64,000 nucleotides of DNA, taken from NCBI GenBank assembly GCA_021464415.1, contig CM038468.1, positions 27,330,969 through 27,394,968 of the forward strand, read 5' to 3'. Below, piece by piece: positions 1-11,639 of the stretch. Made by a program: the position numbers and the translations under genes. The DNA is from Lonicera japonica (lineage: Eukaryota > Streptophyta > Magnoliopsida > Dipsacales > Caprifoliaceae). Numbering within the stretch: the first letter of the stretch is position 1; the number at the start of each line of letters is the position of its first letter. The notes under the pieces were generated by a model. It did not search any database. It was not told where the DNA came from and saw only the letters and a program-made list of their open reading frames with translations.

Positions 1-2228
1 AAGTTTTAATTATCCAATTAGTATATATTTCAAAAACATAGAGATGACGCACCCTTCATTTTTTTCTTTCATTTTATGAATTTTTTTAAACAAAAAATGA
101 TCGAAAAGCAAATAGAAAGGGCAAAAAAACCCAATCCATTGGGATTTTAGACTCAATCCAAACCGTCTGTGGAGGATTTATAATTTTCTTATTACTTTAA
201 AATTGTAATCAAAATTCTTTTATTATTTATCCTTTGATTTTTTATTATAACTAGTTTTTATGCACGTGTCTTGCACGTGATTGTAGTGCTTAACAAATGT
301 CATTAAGTCCATTAATGAATATGTATATACTAAGAATTGAATAATTAGTATGAAATACAAATAATAAAATATAAACAAAACATAGTATCAAGTGTAAAAT
401 TCAATTAATGATTATACGAAAATCACAAAAATTTGCCACCTTTAATTAATAGGTGGCTATAAAACAATGAGAATGGAAATCAAGAGGACAACTATGAGAA
501 TGAAGAGGGTTATGAATTATGATAATCATAATGATGTTTGAATGGAGTAGTATGGATTTTTATAATGTATTTCGTTATTTATCTTTACATTTTTAATAAT
601 GTTACTTCAAACTCATAATTAATTTATTTTATTGTTTATCTTTTGATTTTTTATTTTTTTGATGGACTTATTAAAATCTGCATAAATCCAAAAGAATCCA
701 TGCATTAAAATATATTAAATTCTATAAAGATTTAAAACAATCCATTGACTTAACAGAATTCACGGATTTAAAAAAGTCAGTTAGTAAAACTTTTAGTTTG
801 CAAAAGATCAATATTTGAATACCATTTTTAGAGATTAGAGATAAGGCAAACACATGCATCTTATTCCATCGAAAATCATTTACATATAATTCATGTTAAT
901 CATGTTTGTCCTTTTTAAAAGAAAAAAAGGTGTAATCTCGGAGAACCTCGATCATCGTGATTTGGAGATAAGAAAGGGGTTTCATTTAAATTTTGTTTTT
1001 AAAAAATAGTTATTTGGTTTGATTGGTTAGGATTTTAGAGATAAGGATATGATACTTTTTGTCTGCCTTCTAAACCTATATTATTTTCAGCGATTATATA
1101 ATCTATTGGCATCTTCCTTATACTCGTAACAACAATGTCCTAGGTTCAACCCACATAGAAGTAATTATCGAAACTCAATTGGCCACCCTTAATGTAATGG
1201 TAATATGTCCACCCTTATTGTAGTAGTTTTGGATATGTGGATTCAAAGTAGCGTAAAAAGTTTTATATTGTGTTGAAAAAGTTGTGTTGTAAAATTATTG
1301 TTTTGTATTTAAATATATATATATATATTGTCGACTATATATGAAGAATCAATGTCATATTTTTAAGACTCCGTTTGATAACAAGACGGAAAATAGCTAG
1401 TAAGAAAAACACTATATTTTTTGAGAAGTTGGAAAATAAGTTGAGGGCTGAGGTGAGATTAATTCTTACTTTTTATAAACTTCTATGGAAAAAATTTCTT
1501 ACAGCTGGTGAAGAATTTTTTTCCACAAAACGAAAAGGATGTCGGATGACATGTACTCACAAATGAGCATAAAATGGAGAGCATGTCACCACATCCCTAA
1601 ATTTATTTTCCATATCTTCTCACCAAAATTAGTTGGTGGTGGTGTTGTTTTTTTGTTTTTTGTTCCATTTTCCATGTTGTTATCAAATGTAGCCTTATTT
1701 TTTCAACTTGCACATGTGGATTTTTTATTTTTGTTCCTAGTAAGGCGATTAAACAACCAACTCACTTAATTGTTTAACACGTATATTACTATGGTAAAAA
1801 TCCTTTCAGATCACCTTGTGGCAAGGTGCTCGGTTAAGGAATATTCCAGCTCAGTAGGTCTATCGGTGAGTCGAATTTTGATTTGATCAAGCTAAATTAA
1901 AATGAATTACTCAAAAAATAATTAGTTCAAATCATATAATAGACTATCAAAAAACTAACCTATCTCTATAGATTCATTAGGATTATATATGCTCCCTTGA
2001 GATCGTACGCCTCAAGTGGAACAATGGTAGAAAAAAAATTAATATGAGTCATTATTTGTGTGCATCCTAGCTAACTCTAAATTAAAACTAACTTTAAATA
2101 GCCAAACCTAACCAGTTACGAAGCCATGACTTTAAGGGAGGCAAAAATTTATTCTGATGCGCACGGATATATTTTATGTTTAAATAAACATGGTAAAAAA
2201 TATATCCTCTAGTTGTACATTAATTTAA
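1..2228. other. AT-rich intergenic DNA
   Basis: No convincing gene is visible on either strand. The open frames here are short and lack recognisable motifs. The stretch is AT-rich, with a short TA microsatellite near 1,309-1,327 and one candidate Helitron end near 251-283, listed separately. Confidence 0.6.
251..283 (-). mobile_element. Candidate Helitron 3' terminus
   Basis: Read on the minus strand, a hairpin of CACGTG arms with a 5-base loop is followed about ten bases later by CTAG and then T. Helitron 3' ends have this form: a hairpin, a short gap, then CTRR with a T target base. No matching 5' end was located, so only a terminus is claimed. Confidence 0.4.
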
Positions 2229-2907
2229 GGGCCTTTTTAAGTTAACCCCCCCCCCCCCCCCCCGAATAATGGCCATAATTGGAGTTACCCCCCTCTCCCC
2301 ACTTTGATAATCCTTTGAGTTACCCCCCCCTGAAATTTAATGGGGTTAGCTTTCCGTTAAATTTTTGGAGCAAAATGACTAATTTTCCCTTGGGGGTAAC
2401 TCAAATTATAATATTAATCACATAGAAAAAGTTTTTCAACTTTTTTATTGTAATCCAAACATTAACCCTAATTTCATTTATACTCTTTAAATACAAAACT
2501 CAACAACTTTCTTTTTTCTAAATTCAAAATACTTAATTTTTTCATCTCCACTCAAAATAAAATTATCTTTAAATTATCTTTCTCTGCATCATTCTTTCTT
2601 TTCCCCTCTCTCCCCATTAAGAAAATTGAATCACAACATTCCTCCCAGTCAAGTACTCCATTTAACGACAAATTTGTTGGAAACAACCTTTCTCGGCGAT
2701 TTTTCTTCGTACTTTCTCTATTTTTGTTTTGTTTCAAATCTAGGGCTTCGAATTTGGGAATAATTTTCTTCATATTTGGCTTTTAACTTTGAATTTTGCT
2801 TCCCTCCACTACTGCCTTTTCCTAGTGACAAGAACTCAACCATTTATCAAACATTGTTTTTCTCCTAAACCTTAATTAGGGGAATTTAAAATACATAGCA
2901 GTAAATG
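2229..2907. mobile_element. Left arm of an old DNA transposon with long inverted repeats
   Basis: From the run beginning GGGCCTTTTT to about 2,560, this arm matches in reverse complement the DNA at about 20,510-20,757 and its continuation at 30,459-30,550. Shared stretches include the GCAAAATGACTAATTT block, the TACAAAACTCAACAA block and the TTTCATCTCCA block, in the same order. This indicates terminal inverted repeats of at least 320 bp. Once the three LTR elements are removed, the host piece is about 2 kb (2,229-2,907, 15,101-15,529, 20,113-20,757 and 30,459 to about 30,550). A Mutator-like element is the likeliest class, but the outermost ends and target duplication were not resolved. Confidence 0.6.
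2246..2263 (+). repeat. C homopolymer (18 C)
   Basis: An uninterrupted C run lies inside the left inverted repeat of the host transposon. The repeat itself is rich in CCCC runs, so this is probably real expansion, but the exact length is prone to sequencing error. Confidence 0.8.
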
Positions 2908-4065
2908 TGTGAGAATTCGGATCCACGACCCGCCCTTCTCGGTTTCTTTTGTTTCGAATAAGTGAAAACTTGTTTTGTAGAGTCGCCAGTTCACCCTTTC
3001 GGTCTCTTAATAGATCATGTATTTAATTTATATTTTAGATATCTTGCAAATAGTTTGAATTATTTTCAGAATAGTCCTTTCCGGATAAATTTAGTTTAAA
3101 ACTGTATTTTAAAATCAGACTCGAGCTTTGCGAGTACCTACGTATTCATTCGTAGAATGAGATCAGAGTCTCGTAGTTCCGTTTGTTTGGAAACTGTTTT
3201 TGTATTTTTTGTTTTATTTTGAAAACGCGTCAAAACAGGTTTTTAGTTTTCTTTATAAAACTTAGAAAAGACTAGTGTTGAAAGTAGTGGACTTCTTTGC
3301 AAGTTATCTAACTTTCAGTATTAAAAAAATGATATTAAAATGCAGTATTGAAACTAAGGAGAGTTGTAGAAAGACGTACCTGATGTGCTGGAAAAAGAAA
3401 TACTACTTGCCTTGATTGCCTTGCTTGCTTCCTTCTCTCTCTAGAACTTTCTTTATTTAGATTTTCTCTCTCTAAAACTTTCTCTCTAAAACCTTCTCTC
3501 ATTAACTTTCTCTCTCTAACTCTCTCTCTAGAAATTCTCTAAAAGAAAAGACTTTCTAATAATTTTGACAGAATTTCACCTTACTAAAACACTAGTGAGT
3601 GTTGATGATCTCAAATGAGACCCCAAGGGTCCTATATATAGAAAAATTTTTGCCAAAAACGCTCTAAAAGAAGCCAGCCGCAGGGGGTAGCGGCTAGGGC
3701 GTGCGGTTGGTACGTGCAGCTGGAGCATGCGGTTGGGGGTTGCGGCTATGAGCCAGCCGTGCGGTTGGCAGCCAGCCGTACGGCTGGTATGTGCGGTTGG
3801 GGGCTGCGGCTAGCTCCCTAAAAAGGCACCGAAATGTCTAAAAAATTCAATTTTTCTAACAGGGCATGATGACTCGAGACTAAATGCTATAAATAGGACA
3901 ATAAGCGAAGAGGCAACAATGGTCGGGATAGACTCCTAACAAGTCCGAAATTGGCGTCTTTCTTATCAATTTTCTATATGCATGATGACTCGAGACTAAA
4001 TGCAGTATGCACGTTTTATGAGAAAACCAATATTCACACGAGAGTCGTGGATTGGGGTGTTCACA
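2908..4065 (-). repeat. 3' LTR of the Tat-like element
   Basis: This LTR is 1,158 bp against 1,235 bp for its partner. It lacks about 150 bp near its left end (just after GTCGCCAGTT) that the partner keeps, and has a private insertion near 3,820-3,900 that partly duplicates nearby LTR sequence (GATGACTCGAGACTAAATGC occurs twice). A GC-rich array at about 3,665-3,815 includes the perfect palindrome CCAGCCGTACGGCTGG at 3,772-3,787. A CTATATATAG box sits at about 3,635, read on the minus strand. Confidence 0.88.
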
Positions 4066-4082
4066 GACCCTCTCGTCCTAGG
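4066..4082 (-). promoter_or_regulatory. Probable polypurine tract of the Tat-like element
   Basis: On the minus strand, the bases just before the 3' LTR read GGACGAGAGGGTC. This is purine-rich and in the right place to prime plus-strand DNA synthesis. The tract is short and imperfect. Confidence 0.45.
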
Positions 4083-4439
4083 ATTCTTGTCTGCAAGAAT
4101 TCTGGGATGATAAGAAGACAACGATTCACGACTCTCGGGTGAATCTCAATGCGTTGCCACTTGAATTAAAATATATCCTTTCTAGCACATGAATTTCGTC
4201 GTGTTTCAAGCGATGTAATCCACGACCGTCCCTTTCCTTTCGACTAGGCAACACGATACATCAATCTTTTCTTCCGCCTATCCTCAGTGGTGCATTACCC
4301 GCAGCGTACTGGACTTTTAGCAGTTCGTGTAGAGAGTTTTGACATTTCGCTGAATTTAAATGAACGTTGCAAACAAGTGTTTCAAAGGTTTCCCCTCTTC
4401 CAGAGAGAAGTGAAAAGATAATTATTGTCTTGTGATTCC

Positions 4440-5080
4440 CTTCGTGGGGATTGGAAAAAATTTCCATCGTCGGGAATGCAAAGAATTCCATCTTTGGAGA
4501 ATATGAAAAAGATTCCCATCATGGGGAATATGTGGACAAAGTAATTCCCATCGTGGGGAATGTGCTGCAAAAGTTATTTCCCATCGTGGAAAAAGGGGAT
4601 TGGAGAAAAATTCCCATCGTGGAGAATGCGAAGAATTCTCATCTTTGAGGAATCCAAAAAATTCCCATCATGGGGAATACGTGGAGTCGTTATTTTCCAT
4701 CGTGAGAAAAGGAGTTTCGGAGAAATTCCCATCATGGGGAACACGTGGAGTCGTTATTTCCTATCATGGGGAAAGGAGTTTCGGAGAAATTTCCATCGTG
4801 GGGAATGCGAAGAATTCCTAACTCTGAGGAATCCAAAGAATTTCCATTGTGGGGAACACGTGGAGTCGTTATTTCCCATCGTGGGGAAAGGGGTTTCGAA
4901 GAAATTCCCATCGTGGGGAATGCAAAGAATTTCTAACTCTGAGAAATCCGAAAAATTCTCATCATGGGGAACACATGGAGTCGTTATTTCTCATCGTGTG
5001 GAAACGGGGTTTCGGAGAAATTCTCATCGTGGGGAATGCGAAGAATTCCTATCTCTGAGGAATCCGAAAAATCCCATAGA
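4440..5080 (-). repeat. Tandem repeat in the 3' untranslated region
   Basis: Units of about 116 bp, made of two halves of about 58-63 bp, are recognised by GAGGAATCC landmarks at 4,647, 4,826, 4,941 and 5,057. The intervals are 179, 115 and 116 bp, and the first contains one extra half-unit. Each half carries the near-palindrome TTCCCATCGTGGGGAA. The array lies between the coding part and the 3' LTR, where Tat elements are known to grow tandem arrays that can seed satellites. The open frames running through it on the plus strand look like a by-product of the repeat. Confidence 0.85.
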
Positions 5081-5924
5081 TACTATCTCGTTGCCACGGT
5101 TCCATTACTCAGATACTGCTTTGTTGATCTTGAAAAATTGATATGCTGGAGAGAAATGTTTGTAATTTTTGAAGAGCTGTTTTCATTTCCATTCCTTTTC
5201 ACCCTCAATTTTGACCTTTGGCCTTATAGGGAATGAGAGTTTTTGAATCAACTTTTTCCTAGAAGCTTTCGGACCGCTGTGCATGGATTTTGGGGATTTG
5301 GCCTCTCTTTACCCTCAGTTTTCTTTTCTTCAGTCATGGGCATAGAATTTCGCTTGGAATTCTCAATTATCCATGAGCTACCCTCTGATTTTTCACAGGG
5401 AAGATGTTGGTCCTGTATCGTTTTCTATTTTTCGATACCCTTATTGCTCCCTCTTTTGTTTATCCGGCCATTGTATTTTGGGCTTTTGGATTTTTCGTTA
5501 TTTTTTGTTTTTTTACTTTTTCCAAGACAGGAGCCTTACTCACCTAAGATGTAGTCCTCCGCCTTTTGGCACAGCTGTCACTCTTAGTGTGGCTCTCCTG
5601 GTCGATTTTCTGTCATTTCTCACTTTTCCTCTCTTGGACCAACGGGATTATCCCCTTTTTTACTCTTTCAATTTTTTTTGGTACCCGATTCCTCTTTTAA
5701 ACCTTCCCTGCTTATCAATTAGATTTGAGCCTTTTGGAAAATAGATCCATCCTTTTGAATTTCGGTTCCTCCACAGACCTTAGAGTGTCAAACTTTGGGT
5801 TTTTATGAGCCATCTCGTGTGTACACATGTGAATCTTGGTCCTTTGAATCGGGAGAAGTTGATTCATATTCTGTCGTTTCCCCTCCTTCTCTCTTTTTCT
5901 CTTTTTTTTTTGGTCAAAAATGAG
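5081..5924 (+). other. Pyrimidine-rich spacer upstream of the PMD gene
   Basis: This stretch has long runs of T and CT on the plus strand and two modest open frames (5,243-5,554 and 5,373-5,744) whose composition is leucine/phenylalanine-rich, as expected from pyrimidine-rich DNA. No domain is recognised. It is likely non-coding DNA of the retroelement, or upstream DNA brought in with the captured gene. Confidence 0.5.
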
Positions 5925-6028
5925 GGGTAGCCGCAGGGTATTACCCCCCCAGCCGTACGGCTGGCAGCCAACCGCACGGTTGAGGGCTAGCCATACGATT
6001 GGCTAGCTTGCGGCTGGCCTATAAATCC
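5925..6028 (+). promoter_or_regulatory. GC-rich palindromic array and TATA box of the PMD gene
   Basis: The perfect palindrome CCAGCCGTACGGCTGG lies at 5,949-5,964, followed by CCAACCGCACGGTTG at 5,968-5,982 and a decayed GCCATACGATTGGC copy. The TATA box TATAAATCC is at 6,020-6,028, about 118 bp before the first ATG. The same kind of array sits upstream of the TATA box in the element's LTRs and in front of the second cargo gene at 9.9 kb. Confidence 0.75.
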
Positions 6029-6145
6029 TACAAATAGTCCACTGTTTGGCTCATTCTCTTTACTTCCACTTGCAGTTTCTCTCTATAGCATACAAATTTT
6101 TGATTTTCAAAAACTTTTAGCGAGTGTTCTCTACTATTGTGAGTT

Positions 6146-9100
6146 ATGGCATTTGCTAGACTTTTATCGCTTTTCGTGTTTACGATGATGGGGGGCCCAC
6201 CGAAGGGCAGGGAGGCACCGAAGGGCGGGGAGGCACCAGAGCTACTCCCGGGGGACGAAGTGGAGTCGATCACCGCTATGATGGATGGGCGTTTGATCTG
6301 CGTGAGACATCACGACGACTGGGATGGTGTGGTCTGGGAGGGGCCACTAGGGGCAGACGGATCTCTGCAGCGAGCGATGTACCGCGACGTGCCATTGATC
6401 TCGCCGAGAGAGGGGCGAGAGTGGCTGTTGATGGAGCCTGCGGCACACGAGATTCGTTGCCGGACTCGGGTATGCTTTGATTTTTAGTGCTAAGTGATAT
6501 TTTTGAAAAAATGCAATGACATGATATGCATGAAATCTGATAAATTTAATAATTACTTGCCATGGTAGACATACTTAACATAGTGTATTTTTTAAAAGCA
6601 TATATATTACGCCGCATTAATAAAATGTTAGTGAGCCATATAATTTATTGAAATATGTGATGTAACAGAGGATTGGTCATTACCGTGGTATCACATGTGC
6701 TGCTCCTGAGCTCCGAGACCAGTTAGCCCCGTTGGTGAGGGCATATCTGAGCGTGACCCTATTCGGGCGGTTTATCGAGGTTTTGCCAGGCGGAGAGTTC
6801 CAGCGTTCGGTAAGTCTACCTACGGTGTTAGGGGAGAAATGGTGGGACACGATACACACATTCCACTGGAGTTGGGGAGAGATGACTTTAACCCTAGAGG
6901 ACGTCTTCATGCTGACGGGGTTGCCATTTGGAAGGGAAGCTTTGGCACCCAACCCAAGGGTGCGAGTTACGCTGGATGGGATGGGAGCGGCATTGGGGTG
7001 GAGGCCTAGTCGGATAGTGGCGGACGGGATACCACACACTGCGATGGTTCACCATATCGAGGCTGAGAGCGTGAGGTTTGGAGATGGACTGATGACACGC
7101 CAGGAGGTTCGGCAACTGTCTCGGTGTTTTCTACTGCTGGTGCTGCACGACTTCTTCTACGCACGGGGTGGCGACAACTTGCGGTTGTGGTGGTTGCCAT
7201 ACTTGCAGTTCTTCGACCAGCTATACACATTCGCATGGGGAGGATACATGCTGGCGGTGTTGTACGAGTCGATGGACTTGGTGTGCCGGCACATGGAGCT
7301 CAACCATCGCGGGCTGGTCACACTTTGGGAGGTAATCAATTAAATTAAATCCTCAGTTTGTCTTTTACGAAAAAATATGATTTGTTAAAAAAATGTGATG
7401 ATGTGATAATTTAAAAAAAACGTGATAATTTGCGACAGATGTGGTTTATTGCACATACCCATCAGGGTATTGGTCAGATCAACTTTCACCCGACTTTCGC
7501 AGACGAGTTCCCGTTCTTCAGACGGTATTATAGCGGGAACATAGTTGGGGTGTACCAATAACTGACTCCAGATGTTAGTGCAGGCAACGTCTCCGGTCTA
7601 CAGCTAGATCAGGTATAAAATTGTGTTAATAAATATTAAATAATTTTTGGAGAAAAAAGAAAGTTATTTATGGCGTATATGCGATGTGGCAGGTTCTGTG
7701 GAGCCCGTGGCCTGTATATGTGACACAGCAGTGGGGGTATGCTGATGCGTTAGCGGCTGCACGTTCGAAGCGGTTGTTCGCGCATGAGTATGGCGTGGCG
7801 TTTTACTTGGGGGAGCGTGTAGTACGGCAGCATACTCCTGGGTTAGGTTTTAGGGTTCCAGCATGGCCTCCAGCGGCGATGAGGCGGCCGGGCATGCTAT
7901 CTGCAGAGGCGGCTGATTGATGGTTTGTTGGTGGAGGCTGAGTACGGGACGTTTGCTCACCATTATTTGATGAGGGAGATGAGGGGAATGCATGGACGGG
8001 TGATCTACGCGAGGTATGATGCCATCGGGGGAGATCCAATGTTCATCCGGGGGCAACTGTATATTGCACAGCGGGTCCCACATCAGCCCGTTCCTGAGCC
8101 AACCCGGAGGGCTAAGAGGATTGCGAATTCGAACGACGAGGATCCGCATGGTGAGAGAGACGCCTAGCCACAGTAGGAGGAGGAGGACGAGGATGATAAG
8201 GGGTCCGAGGAGGTGCCGTTGGGAGGAGGGAATGAGGGGACGCCGCTATCTGTGCCAGGTGGAGTAGGGGACGAGCCGGCTGTTGCGGTTTTGCCTGGAC
8301 GGGGTAGAGTAGCGAGGGGAGGGAGGAGTCTAGTTGGGGGCGGAGTCCGGCATCGAGGCCGCCTATTGTGCTGGTTACATCGGGGATGACACCCCAGTTG
8401 TCATTGGAGGAGATTAGGCAGATGTTGGAGTCGGTGCAGACACCGGAGGGACGTGGGTCGATGTCAGGGTCATCACCCATGTTTGGGCCTGGGGACATGG
8501 ATTGGGTCCATCATGTGTCATTCTCGCCATTGCTGCGCACACACGTTGGGTCACCAGGTGCTGGGTCGGTGGGACTGAGGCCTTACTCTTTGTCTACCTC
8601 GTCATCAGGCGCTGCCCGTGGTATCATTTTTCGAGAGCTAGGAGAGAGGGCAGCTCAGTTGGGAGCGGAGGCGGGCATTGGTCAGACTCTAGCGGGTGAA
8701 GGCGGCGACAAAGGGAAGGGGAAGGCGGTGGCGCCAGAGACGGAGGAGACCGATGGAGATACCCCCCGACAGGCAGAGTTGGTGGAGCTGAGGCAGGTCC
8801 GTCGCAGGCTGGGGGGGCGTCGATGTCCTACTTGATCCCTGAATACCCGCGGGACATTCCTTACATGGACTTCGAGCGGCTGAAGCAGTACCGGATCCCT
8901 GACGTGCCCGTGGATGACAAGTAGATGGGAGCATTGGCGCACGTCTCAGACGAGGAGGTATAATTTTATTTGCAAAAAGTTTAGTACATGTACGATTATG
9001 AATGTTAACTGATAACTTGGTTTTGACAGATGGGCTTATTCCGGCTTCGCGAGGTGGTCGAGTTGTTGAGGAGTTATTTTAATGTGTACGGTTTGATCAC

Positions 9101-9347
9101 GTTCGCGGCTCCCTTCCCGACGGAGTACATGGGGAGGTACAATCGGCGCTTGGCGGGTGACACGACGGCTACCTATCACCCTTCTCGTTCGCGGTCTCGA
9201 TCGGCGGCGCCTTCTCAGTCCGTTCAGCAGTCAAGGCGTACTTTGAGGCTCGCTCCTACTCCTCTGGGTCAAGGTCGTGCAGTTTCAGAGAGTCCGACAG
9301 AGGGCGTTGATGGTTTGGTTTTGATGGTTCGAACGATGGTTGTTTAG
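6146..9347 (+). pseudogene. Plant mobile domain (PMD, MAIN-like) gene, degenerate, five exons
   Basis: The second exon carries the PMD signature: FHWSWGEMTLTLEDVFMLTG, then GLPFG, with downstream blocks like those of the MAIN/MAIL1 family (aminotransferase-like PMD). PMD proteins are nuclear and linked to silencing, and many copies are transposon-borne. Inferred exons with GT..AG borders are 6,146-6,469, 6,669-7,331, 7,439-7,612, 7,693-8,93x and 9,030-9,347; the first three all end in phase 0. Breaks: a TAA at 7,559-7,561 in exon 3; a stop at 7,918-7,920 with a shift into the frame starting near 7,925; a stop at 8,165-8,167; a frame change at the G run near 8,811-8,817; and a TAG near 8,922. 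The third to fifth exons encode an acidic, serine-rich tail. The gene is antisense to the retroelement. Domain identity is confident; exon ends after 7.7 kb are less so. Confidence 0.82.
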
Positions 9348-9827
9348 GTTAAAAACTTCTTAATTTAGATGTATTTTGGTTTTTTGAGAAAAACTTTGTT
9401 AATTTAGTAGTTAATTTAAATGTATTTGTCTTTAGGAACAAGTGGTTGATTTCAGTTATTAATTATTGCGATTAGTTTTAATTATGAATAAAGTACTTAT
9501 GTTTTTGAAAAAACGTTTGTGTGTGATATGATGTGAATGTTATAAAATTACTGTGAATGTGGTTGGAAAAAATGGTGACTTATCATATGACGGCAAAATT
9601 ATTCAAACTTGATTGAAAATTTGGTTAACTATATGAAAAAATGTGATTTTCGGCAATACTATAATTTTAATTGCAAAAATTGGTTAAGTACATATGTTGG
9701 CAAGTAATTATCAAATTTATATGCATGCAATGATGGATCGTTCTTCCTGAATAAAGTATGGCAATATTCACATCATGATGTATTGTGGAGAAATTGCGGG
9801 AAAAAAATGAAAATATTGACAAAAAAG

Positions 9828-9936
9828 CAGAGCCAACCGCAAGCCCTACCCGCAAGGGGTAGCTGTATGGTTGGTAGGCAGCCATATGATTGGTGACCAG
9901 CCGTGCGGTTGGCCTGTGCATTTTTGCTATAAATAG
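9828..9936 (+). promoter_or_regulatory. GC-rich palindromic array and TATA box of the DUF7745-like gene
   Basis: The array contains AGCCAACCGC, TGTATGGTTGG, GCCATATGATTGG and CCAGCCGTGCGGTTGG (9,897-9,912), then TATAAATAG at 9,928-9,936. The first ATG is at 10,022. The layout matches the array plus TATA in front of the PMD gene and, on the minus strand, in the LTR (CTATAAATAG at 14,716-14,725). Confidence 0.75.
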
Positions 9937-10021
9937 AGCGCGAATTTGTCCTTTTTTCTTCATTGAGTTCACTATTCATCCTATCTCTTTAGCTTAAAAT
10001 ACTTCTTTTTTCTCTATCATC

Positions 10022-11178
10022 ATGTCTACTTTTCGCACCAGTGCTGCTTTTTCCCTTTTGTTTGATTTTGTGTCTTTAGCTGAGGCTGATTGTGGCCTCA
10101 ACTGGGTGACTTGAGCCATCTCCATTGCTGGTGTTCTCACGAGATTAACTGGTCTTTCCTCCTTGGTCTTACTTAGTTTTGGGATCCTGAGGACCACTGC
10201 TTCCGTATCGGACTGGATGAGTTATGCCCGACGATTGAGGAGTTCACACTACTGATGCGCCAGGATTTTTCATGGCCGCTGGCGTCCCTGCGAGATGCTA
10301 GGAGCCCTTGAGTTATGTTGGCTGAGCTGCTGGGTTTGAGGGACAGCGAGTGCCGGCCTATGATAGTGGACGGACGGCATCATCTACGTCACTTGGAAAA
10401 AATTTTCATTCATCATGGTGACGATCCGGCTTACTATTCAAGTCAGACTTCTGCTTGTATGATTTTTGCCTTTTCTCAGATGCTCTTGGTTACCGATGAT
10501 TCGATTCTGGTAGACCCCCTGATTATCCATGTCGTAGCTAAGGCCATATGTGGTCACTTAGTGACCCCCATTTTGTTGGCGGAGACACTGAATGGTTTAG
10601 ATGCCTTGGTTCAATCTCAGGTTGACCATTTTCGGGGTAGCCCATATCTGCTATATATATGGGTTACTGAGAGATTTCGGTATCTAGAGCCCCGTCTTCC
10701 CCGGGATTCTCGGGATTTCTTTCTTCGTCCTGATTATGCCCTGATTCACCGTCTATCATCATATGATTAGGCTGTCCGTTTTTCTGAGTCCTCTTCTTTA
10801 ATTCGTTGGGAAATTCCATGATGGCGTATGAGGACTATGATTATGAGCATGGGTGGGCAGAACTACCTCCGGTTTCATGGTTTGAGGGACACATCATTCT
10901 ATATACCCGGGCGGCTGACGAGACAGTTTGGCGTTCCTTTGAGTGTACCCTTTCCATTGAGAGATTTCTCTTTAGTGGCTCTTCTTATTACCCTGAGATT
11001 GGAGACTACGTTGCGAGGTTTATGGTTTACCCGCTATACCCGACGATTTCGTGTAGCAGAGGTTGGTATTTCCCAGGCGACTCAGTCTGACGTTGTGTTA
11101 CATATTTAGCGTCGGGTTCGTCAAACCATTGAGCATGAGCCTATGATGATGAGATGGTTCCGGTTCGCGGATTCATAG
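10022..11178 (+). pseudogene. DUF7745-like plant retroelement-associated gene, degenerate
   Basis: After an early frame change, most of the product reads in a single frame from about 10,180 to 11,178. It has the layout I recall for DUF7745 plant proteins: an opening DPEDHCF block, then a region around IVDGRHHLRHLEKIF, a VDPLIIHVVAKAI block, and a late GGQNYLRFHGL...LTRQFGVPL block that resembles the usual GGxNYxPxLxxRQFGYPL. Frame breaks are a stop near 10,309, TAG at 10,768-10,770 and a TGA near 10,821. Function is unknown; the family is abundant in plants and often sits in transposons. The gene is antisense to the element and downstream of the PMD gene on the same strand. The family assignment is from memory of the pattern and is less certain than the PMD call. 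Confidence 0.6.
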
Positions 11179-11639
11179 TGACAGATGAGACGGTTCTTGC
11201 TTCATATCATGCCATGGAGCGAGAGAGGATCTTATATTCTGCGACTGACTGAAGGGTTGATGGTGGATAGTTAGGCTTGATGGATGGCTTCTTTGTGAAA
11301 GCGTTTTGGGTTTAGGTAGTAGACATGTAGGTGAAATGAGGTAGGTAAATGATGTAGGCAAGGATATAAGTATGTTTTTGTATGAAAGAACTTTGGTTAT
11401 ATATGGAAAATCTCTTTCTGCCCCTTTTGTCTTCAAAGGAATGAATATTATTATAAGGAATAGACCGGGCCTGAATGTCCTATTCAGGTTGCCTACGTTT
11501 TCCCAAATAGTACATTAGAGATCCTTTTACTTTTGCCTTTGCTCATAAGGCTCAGGTCTCCGTAGTTCATGATTTATAAGTGATAAATATTCAATAACTA
11601 TTTTGAAATTCTCAATCACTGATTAAAAATCCTCAATCT
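11179..11639 (+). other. 3' flank between the DUF7745-like gene and gag
   Basis: No coding potential was recognised. AT-rich runs near 11,440-11,460 (AATGAATATTATTATAAGG) could serve as polyadenylation signals for the plus-strand gene. The minus-strand gag ends at 11,640, so the two transcription units converge here. Confidence 0.4.

Noticed and set aside
4560..5141. 193-codon frame through the tandem repeat
   Set aside because: The repeat unit happens to be open in several overlapping frames at once; no protein feature supports translation.
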